From contig BCIM01000009.1 of the NCBI GenBank assembly GCA_039545315.1, forward strand, positions 744,001 to 808,000: a stretch of DNA of 64,000 bases. Direction: 5' to 3'. Shown one piece after another: positions 53,768 to 64,000 of the stretch. The stretch comes from Kondoa malvinella (Eukaryota > Basidiomycota > Agaricostilbomycetes > Agaricostilbales > Kondoaceae). The notes beneath the pieces are model-generated. The model saw only the letters and a program-made list of their open reading frames with translations, was not told where the DNA came from and did not search any database. Made by a program: the position numbers and the translations under genes. Within the stretch, counting starts at the first letter, position 1, and every line of letters begins with the position of its first letter.

Positions 53768-55359
53768 TCATACAGCACCATCAATCTTTACACCGTTATC
53801 CTTTTCATCAGCCGCGTCAACGTTCAATTCTATCTTTTGTTCGACCATGACCCCACTTAATGCTGGCCTGGGTGTCGCTGGTCCTTTGCTGGATTGCTGT
53901 TCTAGTACTTTGTTGCGTATCGCATCCCACGTGAAAGAGAGAGCGATGGCTAGACCGTGCGCTGCATTCGTCCTGTCATGCCAGTTAGCCATCGGCTCGC
54001 ATTGAGAGGATCAGAACGCACCAGAAGTAGACCAGTACCACAGTACCGGGCTTATCGTTCCTTATAGCTGATAAAGCAGCACTAGCAGCCGACCAGGACA
54101 AGTACGAGTACAGCATTATAGAATGATACATGACCTGGACTCTAATCAGCCACGTCTGTAGATGAATCGCGAGACCTACATAGCGATACCGACTCTTTCC
54201 GCTATTCCGACCATTGGACGAGGTACCCCGTTTGGTTTGACCGGCAGATATGGAAGAGGATTGGTGGACCGTTCCGGCGTGAAGGAAGTCTTGCTGATTG
54301 ATCATGCGTGACAAGAGACGCAAAAGGGAGATGCAGAAAGGCGTGTAGAGCTTCTCCAAGTGTCAGAATACGTTCAAGGCAAGAAAGGGGGAACGTACGA
54401 CCATGATAGTAGCGACTACACCGATGGCATAGTACTGATAGTTCTTCCTGTTCTGTAGAAACCGATCTCCAACAGGTCCTGCTGCATTCAAATTGGTATA
54501 GAGTTGCGCAAGGTCTGTAGCAGGTACTGGATTTCCGCTCGTAATGCTTTGGTCGAGAGGTTGCATGATGGCTTTTACTAGATCGAAGAATTGAACAGAG
54601 AGCTTTGTCCAATAGGCACTAAATCACAAACCGATCAATCATGGCAAAAGCTACTGTCCACAGCGACATACGAGACGACGCAAAGACCCGTCAGAGCAAG
54701 AAGAGGGAAGCCATAAGTGATGATGTTCAATAGTCTAGGTGGAAGTCGTCTTCGCACCGCGCTGTTGTCGTAGGCGATACAGACAGCGTATACTTGTGAG
54801 AAGATCAAAAACCACCCTGCGACTGATTGAAATCAGCTTATGGTTACGTCTGACTTGCAGGAGGCTCACCGAAGAGAAGGATCATGTCGAAAGGTAGTAA
54901 ATGAGAGAATACTGGCGAAGGGAAAAGCCCTTCTCTGTGACCGAACCGGTATGCGATAATTGATTGCGCCAGAAGGACTGTACAGAGCGGTCGTCAATAG
55001 AGTAGACAGAGTGTGGCACGATATACTTACATGAATGAAAGGGCACTGCAAAGATGTTGTAAGTGAGAGGACCGCTATGGAAAGTCAAGCTGTCAAAAAC
55101 GATGCTGATGTGATCATATTTTTGCTCACTTGGGGCACCAATAAGATTGATCATCGCCTCGCCCAATCCTCTTGACAAGCCAGCGCTCTTCTTTCCTTAG
55201 CAACCTGATCACAAGAACAAGGATGTGCAGACAGGTTGCAATGCCAAATATGGCAGCTAGAACAGCGAATTGCACCGATGAAGATTTTGAGAATCGCTGG
55301 TAGACGAGTCCGTTCAGCGTAGCTTGAAGTTCCAAAGCTTGCTGAGACGAAAACGACAT
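53768..55359 (-). CDS. Multi-pass membrane protein, unknown family
   Basis: The protein starts MSFSSQQALELQATLNGLVY. Hydrophobic helices include VQFAVLAAIFGIATCLHILV, WFLIFSQVYAVCIAYD, LLNIITYGFPLLALTGLCVV, YYAIGVVATIMV, WLIRVQVMYHSIMLY and NDKPGTVVLVYFW. Six or seven helices are likely, with a cytoplasmic tail ending KDNGVKIDGAV. The layout resembles basidiomycete-specific integral membrane proteins and loosely a 7TM receptor, but no conserved receptor motif was seen. At least six introns. The function is unknown. Confidence 0.6.
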
Positions 55360-55738
55360 GATGTCGCAGCTATTCTGGTGTGTTCAAAAGAGTGTGTTTA
55401 CAGAGTCATTCAGGCGGGATGTTGAAAGCGGAGCGGACTTCGCACGTGAAGGGGAGCGGAATGACCGCAGGAAATGAAATAGAGACCGTGGGCGTTGCGA
55501 ACGACCGCGCGCAGATCTACCCCAGAGTAGCAGGAGAGCCAAAAAAAAGTAAAGGCCGGAACAGGCAAACAACAAAGTTTATCGACCGGGGACTTTCGTG
55601 CCTTCACTCGCTACTGACGCCGACGTCCACGAAAGCAGACAAAGCATGAGATCAGCCAGGCAGAGAAAAGGCCTCATCAAGACGCGACGCAAACCAGCAA
55701 GAATAAACAATCGACTTTCAAAATTGAATCAAATCCTA
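55360..55738. other. Intergenic region of about 380 bp
   Basis: Upstream of the membrane protein gene (minus) and downstream of the coiled-coil gene (minus). A CACGTG E-box is at 55443-55448, 84 bp before the membrane protein's ATG. Nothing else was recognised. Confidence 0.35.
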
Positions 55739-57063
55739 TCAGAACCGCTGATTGGTGAAGCGGAACTGCTCTTCTCTGGCGCGTTGCTGGGGTGAAGGCG
55801 CGATGGACTGCGACATACGAGCTCGAACTCCTGGATCTACCGCATATCGTGGTTGTCCGCCAAATTGCTGATTGAGTGGCATGTTTGCCATAGGTCTTGT
55901 CGGTCCGGATGTCAGGGAACTGCCATGTCGCAGCATCAGCAGGTCACCAGTTGGAATTTCAAACCACTTACCTCGCCCTTCTTCGCATTGGTTGTCTTTG
56001 TGTGGCCTTCAAAGCATCAGCCAACAGAGCAGCATGTTGCTGGCTTTCAGCGCCGGGGAACAGCGAAGGAGCTTGTTTGCCAGATATCGACATGATGGGC
56101 GATCGACTTGGAGTCTTGCCTGGTGATCGATGACCAAAATCTGGGACTGCAAAGGTTTTTGGCGAGCGCTGAGGTGACCTTTAGGGCGATCTATCAGGCG
56201 ACTGAGGAGCTGATCTAGCTGTAGGAGGATAGAGAGAAGCATTTGGCGAAGAGCGATGTCGAGCATGGCTGTAGCCTACAGGTGGACCAACGCTCAGGTG
56301 ACCAGAAGCATCGCTGAATGAAGCAGCTGGCCGCAATGTCTGAGGGTTCAAAGACGGACTTCGCAAGTGACCTCTTTGCGATAAGGGCGAACCGGCGAAT
56401 GGCATCATTGGCGAAGCAATGCTCATGGAAGGAGAGCTCATCATCAATGGCGAGCCGGCGGGAGACTGCATAACTACTCGGCAATGACAGCAACGTATGG
56501 AAGAAGCACACGCACACTATGCAGCGATCTCACTCGTTGACGAGCGGTGAAAGCCTCTCTTTCAGCTTTGATTGCCTGTGCTTCCCATCTGGCAGCTTCT
56601 TCCCGTTTACGCAACTGTTCATACTGGATCGCATCCTGTCTTACTTGCGCTTGCTCTTGTCTATCAATACGATCAGTGCTTTCCTCGCCAGCGCTGAGCA
56701 CAGACTCACTGCATCGCTGTGATTGAAGCTGCTCGTCTTCGCTGATACTCCTCGACTACGCTCTGCTGCTGCGCCTGATTCATTTGCTGTGCCATCTGTT
56801 GCGCTTGTACACGCTTCAAGCGATCTTGCTCTGCCAGACGACGTATCATTTCTTGCTTCTTGTCCATTTCCACTCGATGTCTGGCTTTCTGAGCCTTCCT
56901 TCAGCGGAGCTTATCTATCACAGAAGCACTGCTCTCACCTTGTGCATCTCCTCTAATTCAGCGTCGGTGTACAGCTCATGTCGTTCTGTCTTGCTTATCA
57001 GCCTGTGTCTGTGCGATCAGGTGAAGCCTCACCAGCCGGAACAAATTCCTTTGCGTGCACCAT
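55739..57063 (-). CDS. Coiled-coil protein with Ser/Pro-rich C-terminus
   Basis: The protein starts MVHAKEFVPAERHELYTDAE. A long basic coiled coil of Arg, Gln and Glu follows (KARHRVEMDKKQEMIRRLAE, QEQAQVRQDAIQYEQLRKRE, EAARWEAQAIKAEREAFTAR). The second half is Ser/Pro/Met-rich (SPAGSPLMMSSPSMSIASPM) with SP sites suitable for proline-directed kinases, then PIMSISGKQAPSLFPGAESQ and a C-terminal TNQRF. Introns of 40-55 nt are read. One splice near 56179-56202 would be only 24 nt; the alternative is a 111 nt intron (see findings). No known domain. A cytoskeletal or scaffold role would be a guess. Confidence 0.55.
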
Positions 57064-57255
57064 TCGTATCCTCGTCGCCGTTGCAGCGCACGCAGCGCCC
57101 CGCTCTGCTTCAATTTTCCAAATAGATTAGCTTTTTATCGAAGACCTGGGAAGACGCTCCTAAAGTTCCGCATGCATCGCGAAAGGAGATGCTGGAAGGA
57201 GAATGGTATCGAGTGAGACAATGTTGTATTGCACATGCAAAAGGTTACATGCCAG

Positions 57256-58099
57256 TCATATCTGTACAATCTGAGCGCTACCCGGATATTTTGGCAAGTC
57301 CAGCCCAAACTGCTTTGCAACGTCAGGCGGGACGAAGCGACCACCAAGCAGATGCCTGTTAGGGAACTTCTTTGCGCCAAGCTTGGGAGCAGTCAAACTG
57401 AGCAAGACATCTGGAGTGAAGCTTTTATCGTCGACATTCTACTAGTCGTTAGCGCAGAACTTGACAGTGATGGCTGTGACCCACGCCATCGCTAATATCC
57501 CAAGCAGAAGGTATATCCACAGAGACGATCGGTATCTTGCCTTGTACCTTCTTGAGGGAAGATATGACTTGTTTGAAGGGCTCTCGAACGTCGCCTTTGA
57601 AAGAAAAGCCAAAAACCGCATCAAGCACAACGTCGGTCTTGCCTAGCTCGTCAGAGAACTCGCTTTCATTGACTATAGCTAGCGTCAGAGGAATCGAGTC
57701 AGCCCAGCCAGCGAGATCACCGACCTTTTCGGATGTTGCAATTGAGAGCCTGCTTCTTGAGCACCTGGTAAAACTCGTTCTTGCCTTCCTTTGGGTAGAA
57801 GAGCTGCACGTCGTAGCCAAACTGATCTGTGCAACAGAAACCTCTCTCGTCAGCGAATGTGTCGCATACGATGACCTGCACGCACATAGATGTCTAGCAG
57901 CGACCAGCCCGTCACCTCCTTGATTCCCAGGCCCACAGCAGACCAACACCTTCTTCGCTGAGGGATAACACTCATACACAGCTTGCGCGCAGGCCAGACC
58001 AGCAAGCTCCATCAGCTGCTCCAAGGTGAAAGCACCACGAGAGGGATCCATGAGAACTTCATCTATCTGCTGCGCTTCTTGTGCGTTGAGGTATTTCAT
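57256..58099 (-). CDS. NAXE: NAD(P)H-hydrate epimerase
   Basis: Repairs damaged NAD(P)HX by interconverting its R and S forms, so that the dehydratase can act. [20 protein letters not shown] is the family start, then [20 protein letters not shown] and [20 protein letters not shown] (YjeF_N binding loop GPGNNGGDG). [16 protein letters not shown] follows, then [20 protein letters not shown], with the catalytic-type Asp in VLDAxFGFSFxG. The end is [13 protein letters not shown], then [20 protein letters not shown], then [20 protein letters not shown] (stop 57256-57258). Introns are in phase with the family. The family is firm. Confidence 0.9.
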
Positions 58100-58338
58100 C
58101 TCGGGTGAACGGTGTTGCAAGGCGGAATATTGGACACAACGACGAGCGAGAACGCTTGCAGGAGGTCTGATATACGATCTTGAAGCTGCTTTGAGGCAAC
58201 GTAGAGCTATTGAGCGCGAAATGATGGTTTGTGATCAAAAAGGCATCACGTCAGCGAGCCGCGACAGGACGAAAAGAGCAATGCATATAAGCCTAATGTA
58301 CAAAGTAATACAGTGTCAATGTCCATGCAAGTCCATTC

Positions 58339-60079
58339 CTAATACTCTGCCGCGAGTGCTCGACCCAAATACGCCAGTTCAGAAATCGGTCTGTAAATCC
58401 ACATTTCGCCCTTTTCGAATGCAGATAGATCGTACGAGGCTTTAGAAGGTGCTTTGCCTTGGGATTGTTCAATGACGGTGATACTGCCGAATGCTGAAGG
58501 AGAAATATCTTGTCCATCTAAAACGGAAGGAGTCTGAGAGGCATCTTCGACAATGACCGCAGTGTCTGCATTTGAACGACACACTCAGATCAGATAAGAT
58601 CTTGAATAGGACGCGGTTCACATACGTTCAGGATCACCAAGGGTAGACCAACTACCTCTCGGCGCATTCTTTTCGCGAATAGTCTGTCCAGTCATCAGCC
58701 CAACCAAGCAGCAATGCTGCAGGACTCACCACCGTATTCCACTCGACGATATCGCCTCTCCTAATTCTGTCATCGCCACCTCTCCATTTCCCGATTTGTT
58801 CGTTCGGTCTCTTTCCCCAAGCTCGTCCCTCAAAGATCAGATGCCCGTGTGTTCTGTTGATGCTCCTCGAAGGCGTAGGTACATCATACTGTGCACACGC
58901 CAGCAACGCTTCATTCGCCATGCACCAGCATCTGCTTCGAGGTCAACATCGTCCTGCTCATGAAATGCGATCAAACTCACTCTCCACGCCCAACAGGCCT
59001 TCCTTCACTATACGCATCCTCCGCAAACCTCGCCACGATCTCACTATACATTGTCCAAGCTTCCAACAACTCCTTTTCGCCTAAAGCTTTCGGTCTACCA
59101 ATACTTTTCGCTTCCCTCTTAGGTTGACCACCACCACCATCCAAAATAATCTTGTAATACCCAAAAGAAAGATCACTGAACCTGATTGCGCCTACCAAAG
59201 TCTTTTTGCTACCGAGTGTTTGCATAGAAGCCATCCATTCAATATCATTACGATCTTTCAAAGGTGGAGGCATAGCGTTAGATGCCGTGTACCAGCTCGA
59301 TGACCATGTTTGAGGAGAGAGGAAAGTGTCTACGAAATCCGAGGCTGAGGAACCCGTTCTTGTTAAAGGTGGATAGGAAGTGATGGAATCGTTTGGTAAG
59401 GCAGAAGGACCGGGAGAAGGAGTTGGACGAGCGTGATTTGGTGCAGAGGGACGAGCGTATGAGTTGGGTGCAGGCTACTGCGTGGTGAATCAGCTGCATC
59501 GAATTGATATGAGGAGATAATTTACTGGGCCAGCTGGAGCGTACGAGACGCCTGATGAGCGGTTCTCAAAGTACTACAGACTGATGAGCAAGTGGTCTGA
59601 GCACTACTAGACTGTACTCACTTCATCGAGCAGGGCAAAGAAAGCCTGCTTGTCTGCATGGCTGAGATTAGTCCAGTCAACCCTCTTTTGGCTTTCTTGG
59701 GCTTGGTACGAAGTCGGAGCAGGCGGAGCGGCAGACCGAGAGGGCAAGTTAGGCGTGTAAGGAGGGGCAGGTGATGATCTTGGCGGTGCTTGAGGTGGTG
59801 AAGGTCTGGAAGCAGATTGTGAGACAGGGGGTGCTGGAGGATTGGAGCGAGCTGGAGGTCTTGGAACACTTTGGCTGGATGATCCAGCTCTATTCGGGGC
59901 TGGTCTACTGCCAGGTGCGGATGACGCTGGTGCATTGTACTTGTCACGAGCTTGACCGTATTTCGACTCGGCAAGCGCTCTGGCTTGGTCGGCCTTTGCC
60001 TTCACTACAGCACATCTTGAGTCTCTCTCGTACATGACAAGGCAGATCATGGCTTACTTCCGGCGAGAGTTATCGACAT
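58339..60079 (-). CDS. BBC1/AIM3-like protein with C-terminal Cys-proteinase-fold domain
   Basis: The start is read as MSITLAGMKAKADQARALAE, with a charged helical N-terminus. A Pro/Ala/Ser-rich linker with many PxxP segments follows (SRPSPPQAPPRSSPAPPYTP). The C-terminal half has SDFVDTFLSSQ, DIEWMASMQTLGSKKTLVG, LSFGYYKIILDGGG, GAWRMANEALLACAQYDVPT, RSINRTHGHLIFEGRAWGKR and GSWSTLGDPE. The end carries SALDLSAFEKGE-like sequence and a YLGRALAAEY terminus. This pattern fits the C-terminal domain of Bbc1/Aim3-type actin-patch proteins, which has a cysteine-proteinase fold without clear activity. No SH3 domain is present, unlike yeast Bbc1. A cortical actin role is inferred. Divergent from the SUMO gene. 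Confidence 0.75.
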
Positions 60080-60382
60080 TCTGCTTGATATGAAGCAGAA
60101 AAACCAGTGGGAACAGCGACTATGAGGTTCTATTATTGATATATCGACTCAGCACAGTCGTAAGTCTCGAGATGAGGCCCCTACCTGAGAAGAGGCACGA
60201 CTTGGCCGAATTGCACTTTTGGAGGTTGCAGAACAGGAGCCATCTCACTCGACACAAGACGCGCTTTGCAGTGAGTAGCAGCTTCTGATAAGTCTATAGT
60301 ATGCTCATGTATAGATTATCGCAGCCTAACAGCTCTACTTGGCCTTATCCTCCCTCTTTGTTACCTTTTTTTCTGAACAAGC
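60080..60382. promoter_or_regulatory. Shared upstream region of the BBC1-like gene and SUMO
   Basis: About 300 bp between divergent starts, with part of a possible 5' untranslated exon of the minus-strand gene (ATG-like MAPVLQPPK frame near 60240) not included in the chosen model. No clear motif was seen. Confidence 0.35.
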
Positions 60383-60907
60383 ATGTCTGACCAAGAGGAC
60401 AACACTCCGTGAGTCGCCATTAGCACAGGCAAGGTCTACACGGCTCAAACAAGCTACGATGCTGCAGCAAAGAGGCAAAGCCCGAATCTGAGCACATTAA
60501 TGCAAGTCTCATTAGGTTGCCTATCAAGCCATACGGTATTGACTTTTTTTGCGCGTTTAAACAGATCAAAGTTCAAGACAGCGATGGGGGAGAAACTTTC
60601 TTCAAGATTAAAATGACTACCAAGCTCGGTAAATTGATGGGCGCTTACGCGGAACGAACAGGTCAGTAGGACGTGAGACTTATTAGACTTGCTCTGATAT
60701 CTCTTCGCGTGCTTGTCTGACAGGCAAAGATGCATCCACCGTGCGGTTCACCTATGATGGAAACCGTATCGAGAAGGACGATACGCCGCAAAAGCTAGAA
60801 TTGGAGGACAACGACACGATCGAAGTGCATATCGAGCAGGTCAGTCTGATGACCTTACCCTCGAGTATCTCTCTGATAGCGTCATGCAGGTCGGCGGCTG
60901 CCTATGA
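60383..60907 (+). CDS. SMT3: SUMO (ubiquitin-like modifier)
   Basis: Small ubiquitin-like modifier of 96 residues, processed to a C-terminal Gly-Gly and attached to lysines. Exons: 60383-60408, 60468-60501, 60565-60661, 60724-60839, 60890-60907. The start is MSDQEDNTPKEAKPESEHIN, then IKVQDSDGGETFFKIKMTTK, LGKLMGAYAERTGKDASTVR and FTYDGNRIEKDDTPQKLELE. The end is HIEQVGGCL, giving the GG processing point with a short CL tail. The intron 60502-60564 has a GC donor (GCAAGT) and joins HIN to IKVQ, as in other SUMO proteins. Length and sequence fit the family. Confidence 0.95.
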
Positions 60908-61123
60908 GCCTTATCTCGGTCAAACTTTGAACTTCTTGATGTCTTTCTTTCGTAAGGTGTATGAATATAAACAGGGGATCAGACAACCGTGGGCCAGCCT
61001 TGTCAGCTGCTTCCTTGATTGCATTTGCATGCCTATTGTACTTTTTAACTTGCCACTGTGTCCTTGACCTTCGGCGTGACCGCATTGACGAATTTCACAT
61101 CACGTCAACGAATTTCCCCCAAG

Positions 61124-63639
61124 ATGGACAATCCAGCACACGACGCAGCAGTCGAAAGAGCAGCAACAGCTATTGCTGACCCAACAATCTCGCAACGAGT
61201 CTCTGACTTTGTCTCACAAAACCGGAAAGCTCTCGCAATAGGCGCAGGTGTCTCTGTCGCTGCAGCCGCTACCTACCTATATTACACCTCTTCTCGCTTG
61301 GACGCTGCTATCCAACGACCTGACTCGCCTACACCACCAGGCGAGACCAAGAAACGCAGCAAGAAGAGCAAAAAATCAAAGTCGGCCAGCTCGAAACGCA
61401 GCAGAAGTCCTTCGAGTGCTGAGAAGGGACAGAATGTGCCGCTGTCTGGTAACGAAGAGGACAAGGCCGTGGGTGATGCGAAAGCTAGAGTAGAGGACGA
61501 GAACGGTTCGTCTTGCATTGCGCTGGAGCTTTGGGCTTTGGCTCATTTCAATCCGTTCTGCTGGACAACAGATCCACTGCATCTGGCTCTGTCTGATATA
61601 GAAGGTCTGGATGAAGATGTACGTGGATTGTTGAGTCAGCAATGTTAATAGCTCCTGACGGGGTTCTGGCGTCTTACAGCAACGACATGCCATCGCCAAC
61701 GACCTCAAAACTCGAGGCAACAAAGCTTATTCATCCAAGCGTTTCAGTGAAGCCATCACTCTTTACTCTAAAGCGATCGAATGCGAGCCTCAAGCCGTCT
61801 TTTACTCGAACCGCGCTGCTTGCTATACCAACATGAACGAATCTCAACTCGTCATCAACGACTGCACTGAAGCTTTGAAACTAGACCCTACTTATGTAAA
61901 GGCTTTGAATCGAAGAGCGGCAGCTAATGAACAGCTTGGTGGAACGGATGCATTGTTTGATGCGTTGTGTGATTATACCGCTGCTGCTATTCTGGATGGC
62001 TTCAAGACAGAGGCTACTACCAAGAGCGTGGATCGAGTCATGAAGACTTTGGCTCATGAAAAGGCTGCTATAGAGTTCAAGGTCGGTCTGAATGCGTCAT
62101 TTGGGGGTCAGTCCTCATACCGACCATTTTTCACCGACAGGAGCGCGAACCCAGACTGCCTTCTGTGACCTTCATCAAGGCATACATGGAAGCTTTCAGA
62201 AAAAGTAGGCAGACAAGCATTGCTGATTCAGTCTACCGGCTGATTCATCTGTTTCTGCGTACAGAGTCTCCTGACGCCGTTCTCGACCTCTCAGAAGATG
62301 CATCGCAAGGTGACCAAACCCTCAAAATGGCTTTCAGCGCAGTCGAAGCTCGGAATTACGTACACGCCTTCTCGCTCGTCAACGAGGCCGTGGAGCAGGG
62401 TATCAGCTCAGAAAAGCTTGAAGCCCAAGCTATGAACTTGCGCGGTACTTTCAAGTGAGTCGTCTATTGAAGCTGTCAGAATAGGAAATTGATGCTTGGG
62501 CTAGGTTCATCATCGGCGATGCTGAAGGCGCTCTCGAAGACTTGGACAGGAGTACTGAGCTCGATCAAGAGTACGTGCAGAGTTGGGTCAAGAAGGCTAG
62601 CGTACACATGGAGCTTGGTGAGTGATCGCATCTTTTTGAAGCAACAAGGTGCTGAATAGTGCGAATTCACAGGTCAACCTCAAGCTGCTTTCAACGACTT
62701 TGAAGTGGCTTCGAAGATTGACCCAGAGGACCCAGACATGTCAGTGAACAATGCTTTTCTCTGGCGTTCTGCTAATAGTACGCTTTTTTGCTGTCAGCTA
62801 CTACCACCGCGGGCAAGTCCACTTCATCATGGGCGACTTCAAGACCGCCATCGAGCAGTACCGCAAATCCACCGAGCTCGACTCGACATTCATCTTCTCT
62901 CAGATCCAGCACGCCGTTGCGCTGTACAAAGATGACCAGAAAGCGAAAGCAGAAATGCGCTTCAAGAAGATAATGGACAAGTTTGGTGATACTTCGCCAG
63001 AGGTGCGTGAATGCTTTGGATGCCCTTTCAAGGGCTTTCTTCAACAGCTTTTTTCGTACAGGTCCACAACTACTACGGAGAGCTGCAACTCGACCAACAG
63101 AAGTTCGATGAGGCCGAGAAGTGTTTCTCTCGTGCTATTGAGCTAGAAAAGCAACAGTGAGTGAACCCGGCGATCATTAGGCTCCCCTAATTAACCGTCG
63201 CAGACCGCCGCCGATGAACGTCGTCCCAATGGTCAACAAGTCCCTGGTCGTCTTCCAGTCTACGAAAGACTTTGGAGCAGCGGAGAAGCTTTGTCGATCC
63301 GCTCTAGACAAGGACCCGCAGTGCGATATCGCTGTCGCGACTCTCGCCCAACTTTTGCTACAACAGAACAAGATCAAGGATGCTTTGACGATGTTCGAGC
63401 AAGGAGCATCTATGGCTAGAACAGAGCCTGAGCTTGAGAACCATCTTACTTATGCTTTGGTGCGTGGACGTCCGGGCTTTTGAGAATTCTCTAATAGCTC
63501 TTGTTCTGAACGCACAGGCTACAAAAGCTCAGATCGCTTTCGTCGAAGCGCATCCAGAAAAGGCTGTAGGTTGTTCTGCCTGTTGTAAATCTCTGGCTGA
63601 CATTCCGCATAGACCGAACTTGGGCTCGGCTCGATATAA
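61124..63639 (+). CDS. TOM70: Mitochondrial import receptor TOM70
   Basis: Outer-membrane receptor of the TOM complex that binds Hsp70/90-bound precursors such as carrier proteins. The N-terminal helix is [19 protein letters not shown] near residues 37-53, followed by basic [19 protein letters not shown] repeats: [100 protein letters not shown] and [20 protein letters not shown]. The end has [13 protein letters not shown] with a splice, or a longer read-through to 63658. Introns of 48-60 nt throughout. The usual Tom70 length is about 600 residues. The C-terminus is less certain. Confidence 0.93.
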
Positions 63640-64000
63640 GGTTCAATTGAATGTATAGGCAGGATAATGATGATGGAAATGAACATGTGCACAGCTCTTC
63701 ATTCGTGTGACTGCTTCAGGCTGCCTGGCCGATGACGATTGTGGGAAATCCGACCTGACGCTCTCAGAGTTTCACGACGACATCAATCCCGCGAATCGAC
63801 GTTACGCACCGCAAGAGCGTCGCCATGATCAGCCCTACTCTGATTCTCGTCAACGCTAGAATTTCCCTTTGTCTTATATTCATCCCGGCAAACCATGATG
63901 AGACTTCCTTCTCGCTCAATACGTCGAGCAAGCCCTGTCTTGGCCTTTAGTAGACGTCTGTAACATATCAAAGACCAGCTACAAAGCGTGCGTGCGAGCA
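63640..64000. other. Terminal region of the window
   Basis: It includes the 3' end of TOM70. On the minus strand an open frame (about 63971-63783, RRLLKAKTGLARRIEREGSL) could be part of a gene that continues beyond the window, but there is no recognised similarity. Nothing else was seen. Confidence 0.3.

Noticed and set aside
53648..54005. Plus-strand short frames around 53.7-54.0 kb
   Set aside because: They overlap the membrane protein gene on the other strand and show no similarity.
1..64000. tRNA, rRNA, CRISPR, insertion sequence or transposon
   Set aside because: No cloverleaf, array, terminal repeat, transposase or reverse transcriptase motif was seen on reading; a search with dedicated tools would be needed to exclude them fully.

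Overview
The window is a piece of a compact fungal nuclear genome. Genes carry many short spliceosomal introns, mostly about 45-60 nt, with GT(A/G)NGT-like donors and CTNA-type branch sites. About 33 protein genes fit in 64 kb, roughly one per 2 kb, and intergenic gaps are often under 250 bp. The gene content (Mep ammonium transporter, ATG12, SPB1, SEC59, SEC27, FIP1, PRP46, SMT3, TOM70, a Mi-2/CHD remodeller, serine-rich disordered fusions, CHRD-like and GPI-anchored secreted proteins) points to a basidiomycete. The density would suit a small-genome lineage such as Pucciniomycotina or Ustilaginomycotina, but the species cannot be fixed from sequence alone. No rRNA, tRNA, transposon, CRISPR array or prokaryotic-type operon was seen.

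Layout. 0-8 kb: 3' end of an ammonium transporter, ATG12 (minus, five small exons, no long ORF), a GNAT acetyltransferase, SPB1 (rRNA 2'-O-methyltransferase) and an F-box protein. 8-16.7 kb: a serine-rich alpha/beta-hydrolase, a haem-oxygenase-like (iron-dependent) membrane protein, a small CHRD-like secreted protein and an EFM3/FAM86-type lysine methyltransferase. 16.8-32 kb: a GPI-anchored protein, dolichol kinase SEC59, an F-box/LRR protein, a PHD-chromo-SNF2 (Mi-2/Mit1-like) remodeller and a Myb/SANT protein. 32-45 kb: coatomer beta' SEC27, a single-pass membrane protein, a CIA30-domain complex I assembly factor, the polyadenylation factor FIP1, an IMPACT/Yih1 protein, an F-box-like protein and an EamA/SLC35-type transporter. 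45-64 kb: an NTF2-like protein, a vWA protein with a Q/Y-rich tail, an SDR, a small secreted protein, PRP46, a multi-pass membrane protein, a coiled-coil protein, NAD(P)HX epimerase, a BBC1/AIM3-like protein, SUMO and TOM70.

Most genes are conserved housekeeping functions (ribosome biogenesis, splicing, 3' end processing, COPI traffic, dolichol phosphate synthesis, mitochondrial import, complex I assembly, ubiquitin-like modifiers). Neighbours look unrelated, and there is no clear gene cluster, mobile element or defence-like system. The points most worth a second look are gene-structure features: ATG12 hidden among short exons, very short introns (32 nt, and possibly 24-25 nt), two GC-AG introns, a SEC27 start exon that codes only for Met, and an F-box gene that ends 12 bp before an IMPACT gene and could splice in frame into it. 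All exon boundaries here were read by eye from frame, splice signals and family similarity. Several apparent long-ORF starts are TTG or GTG, so the starts given are the first credible ATG.
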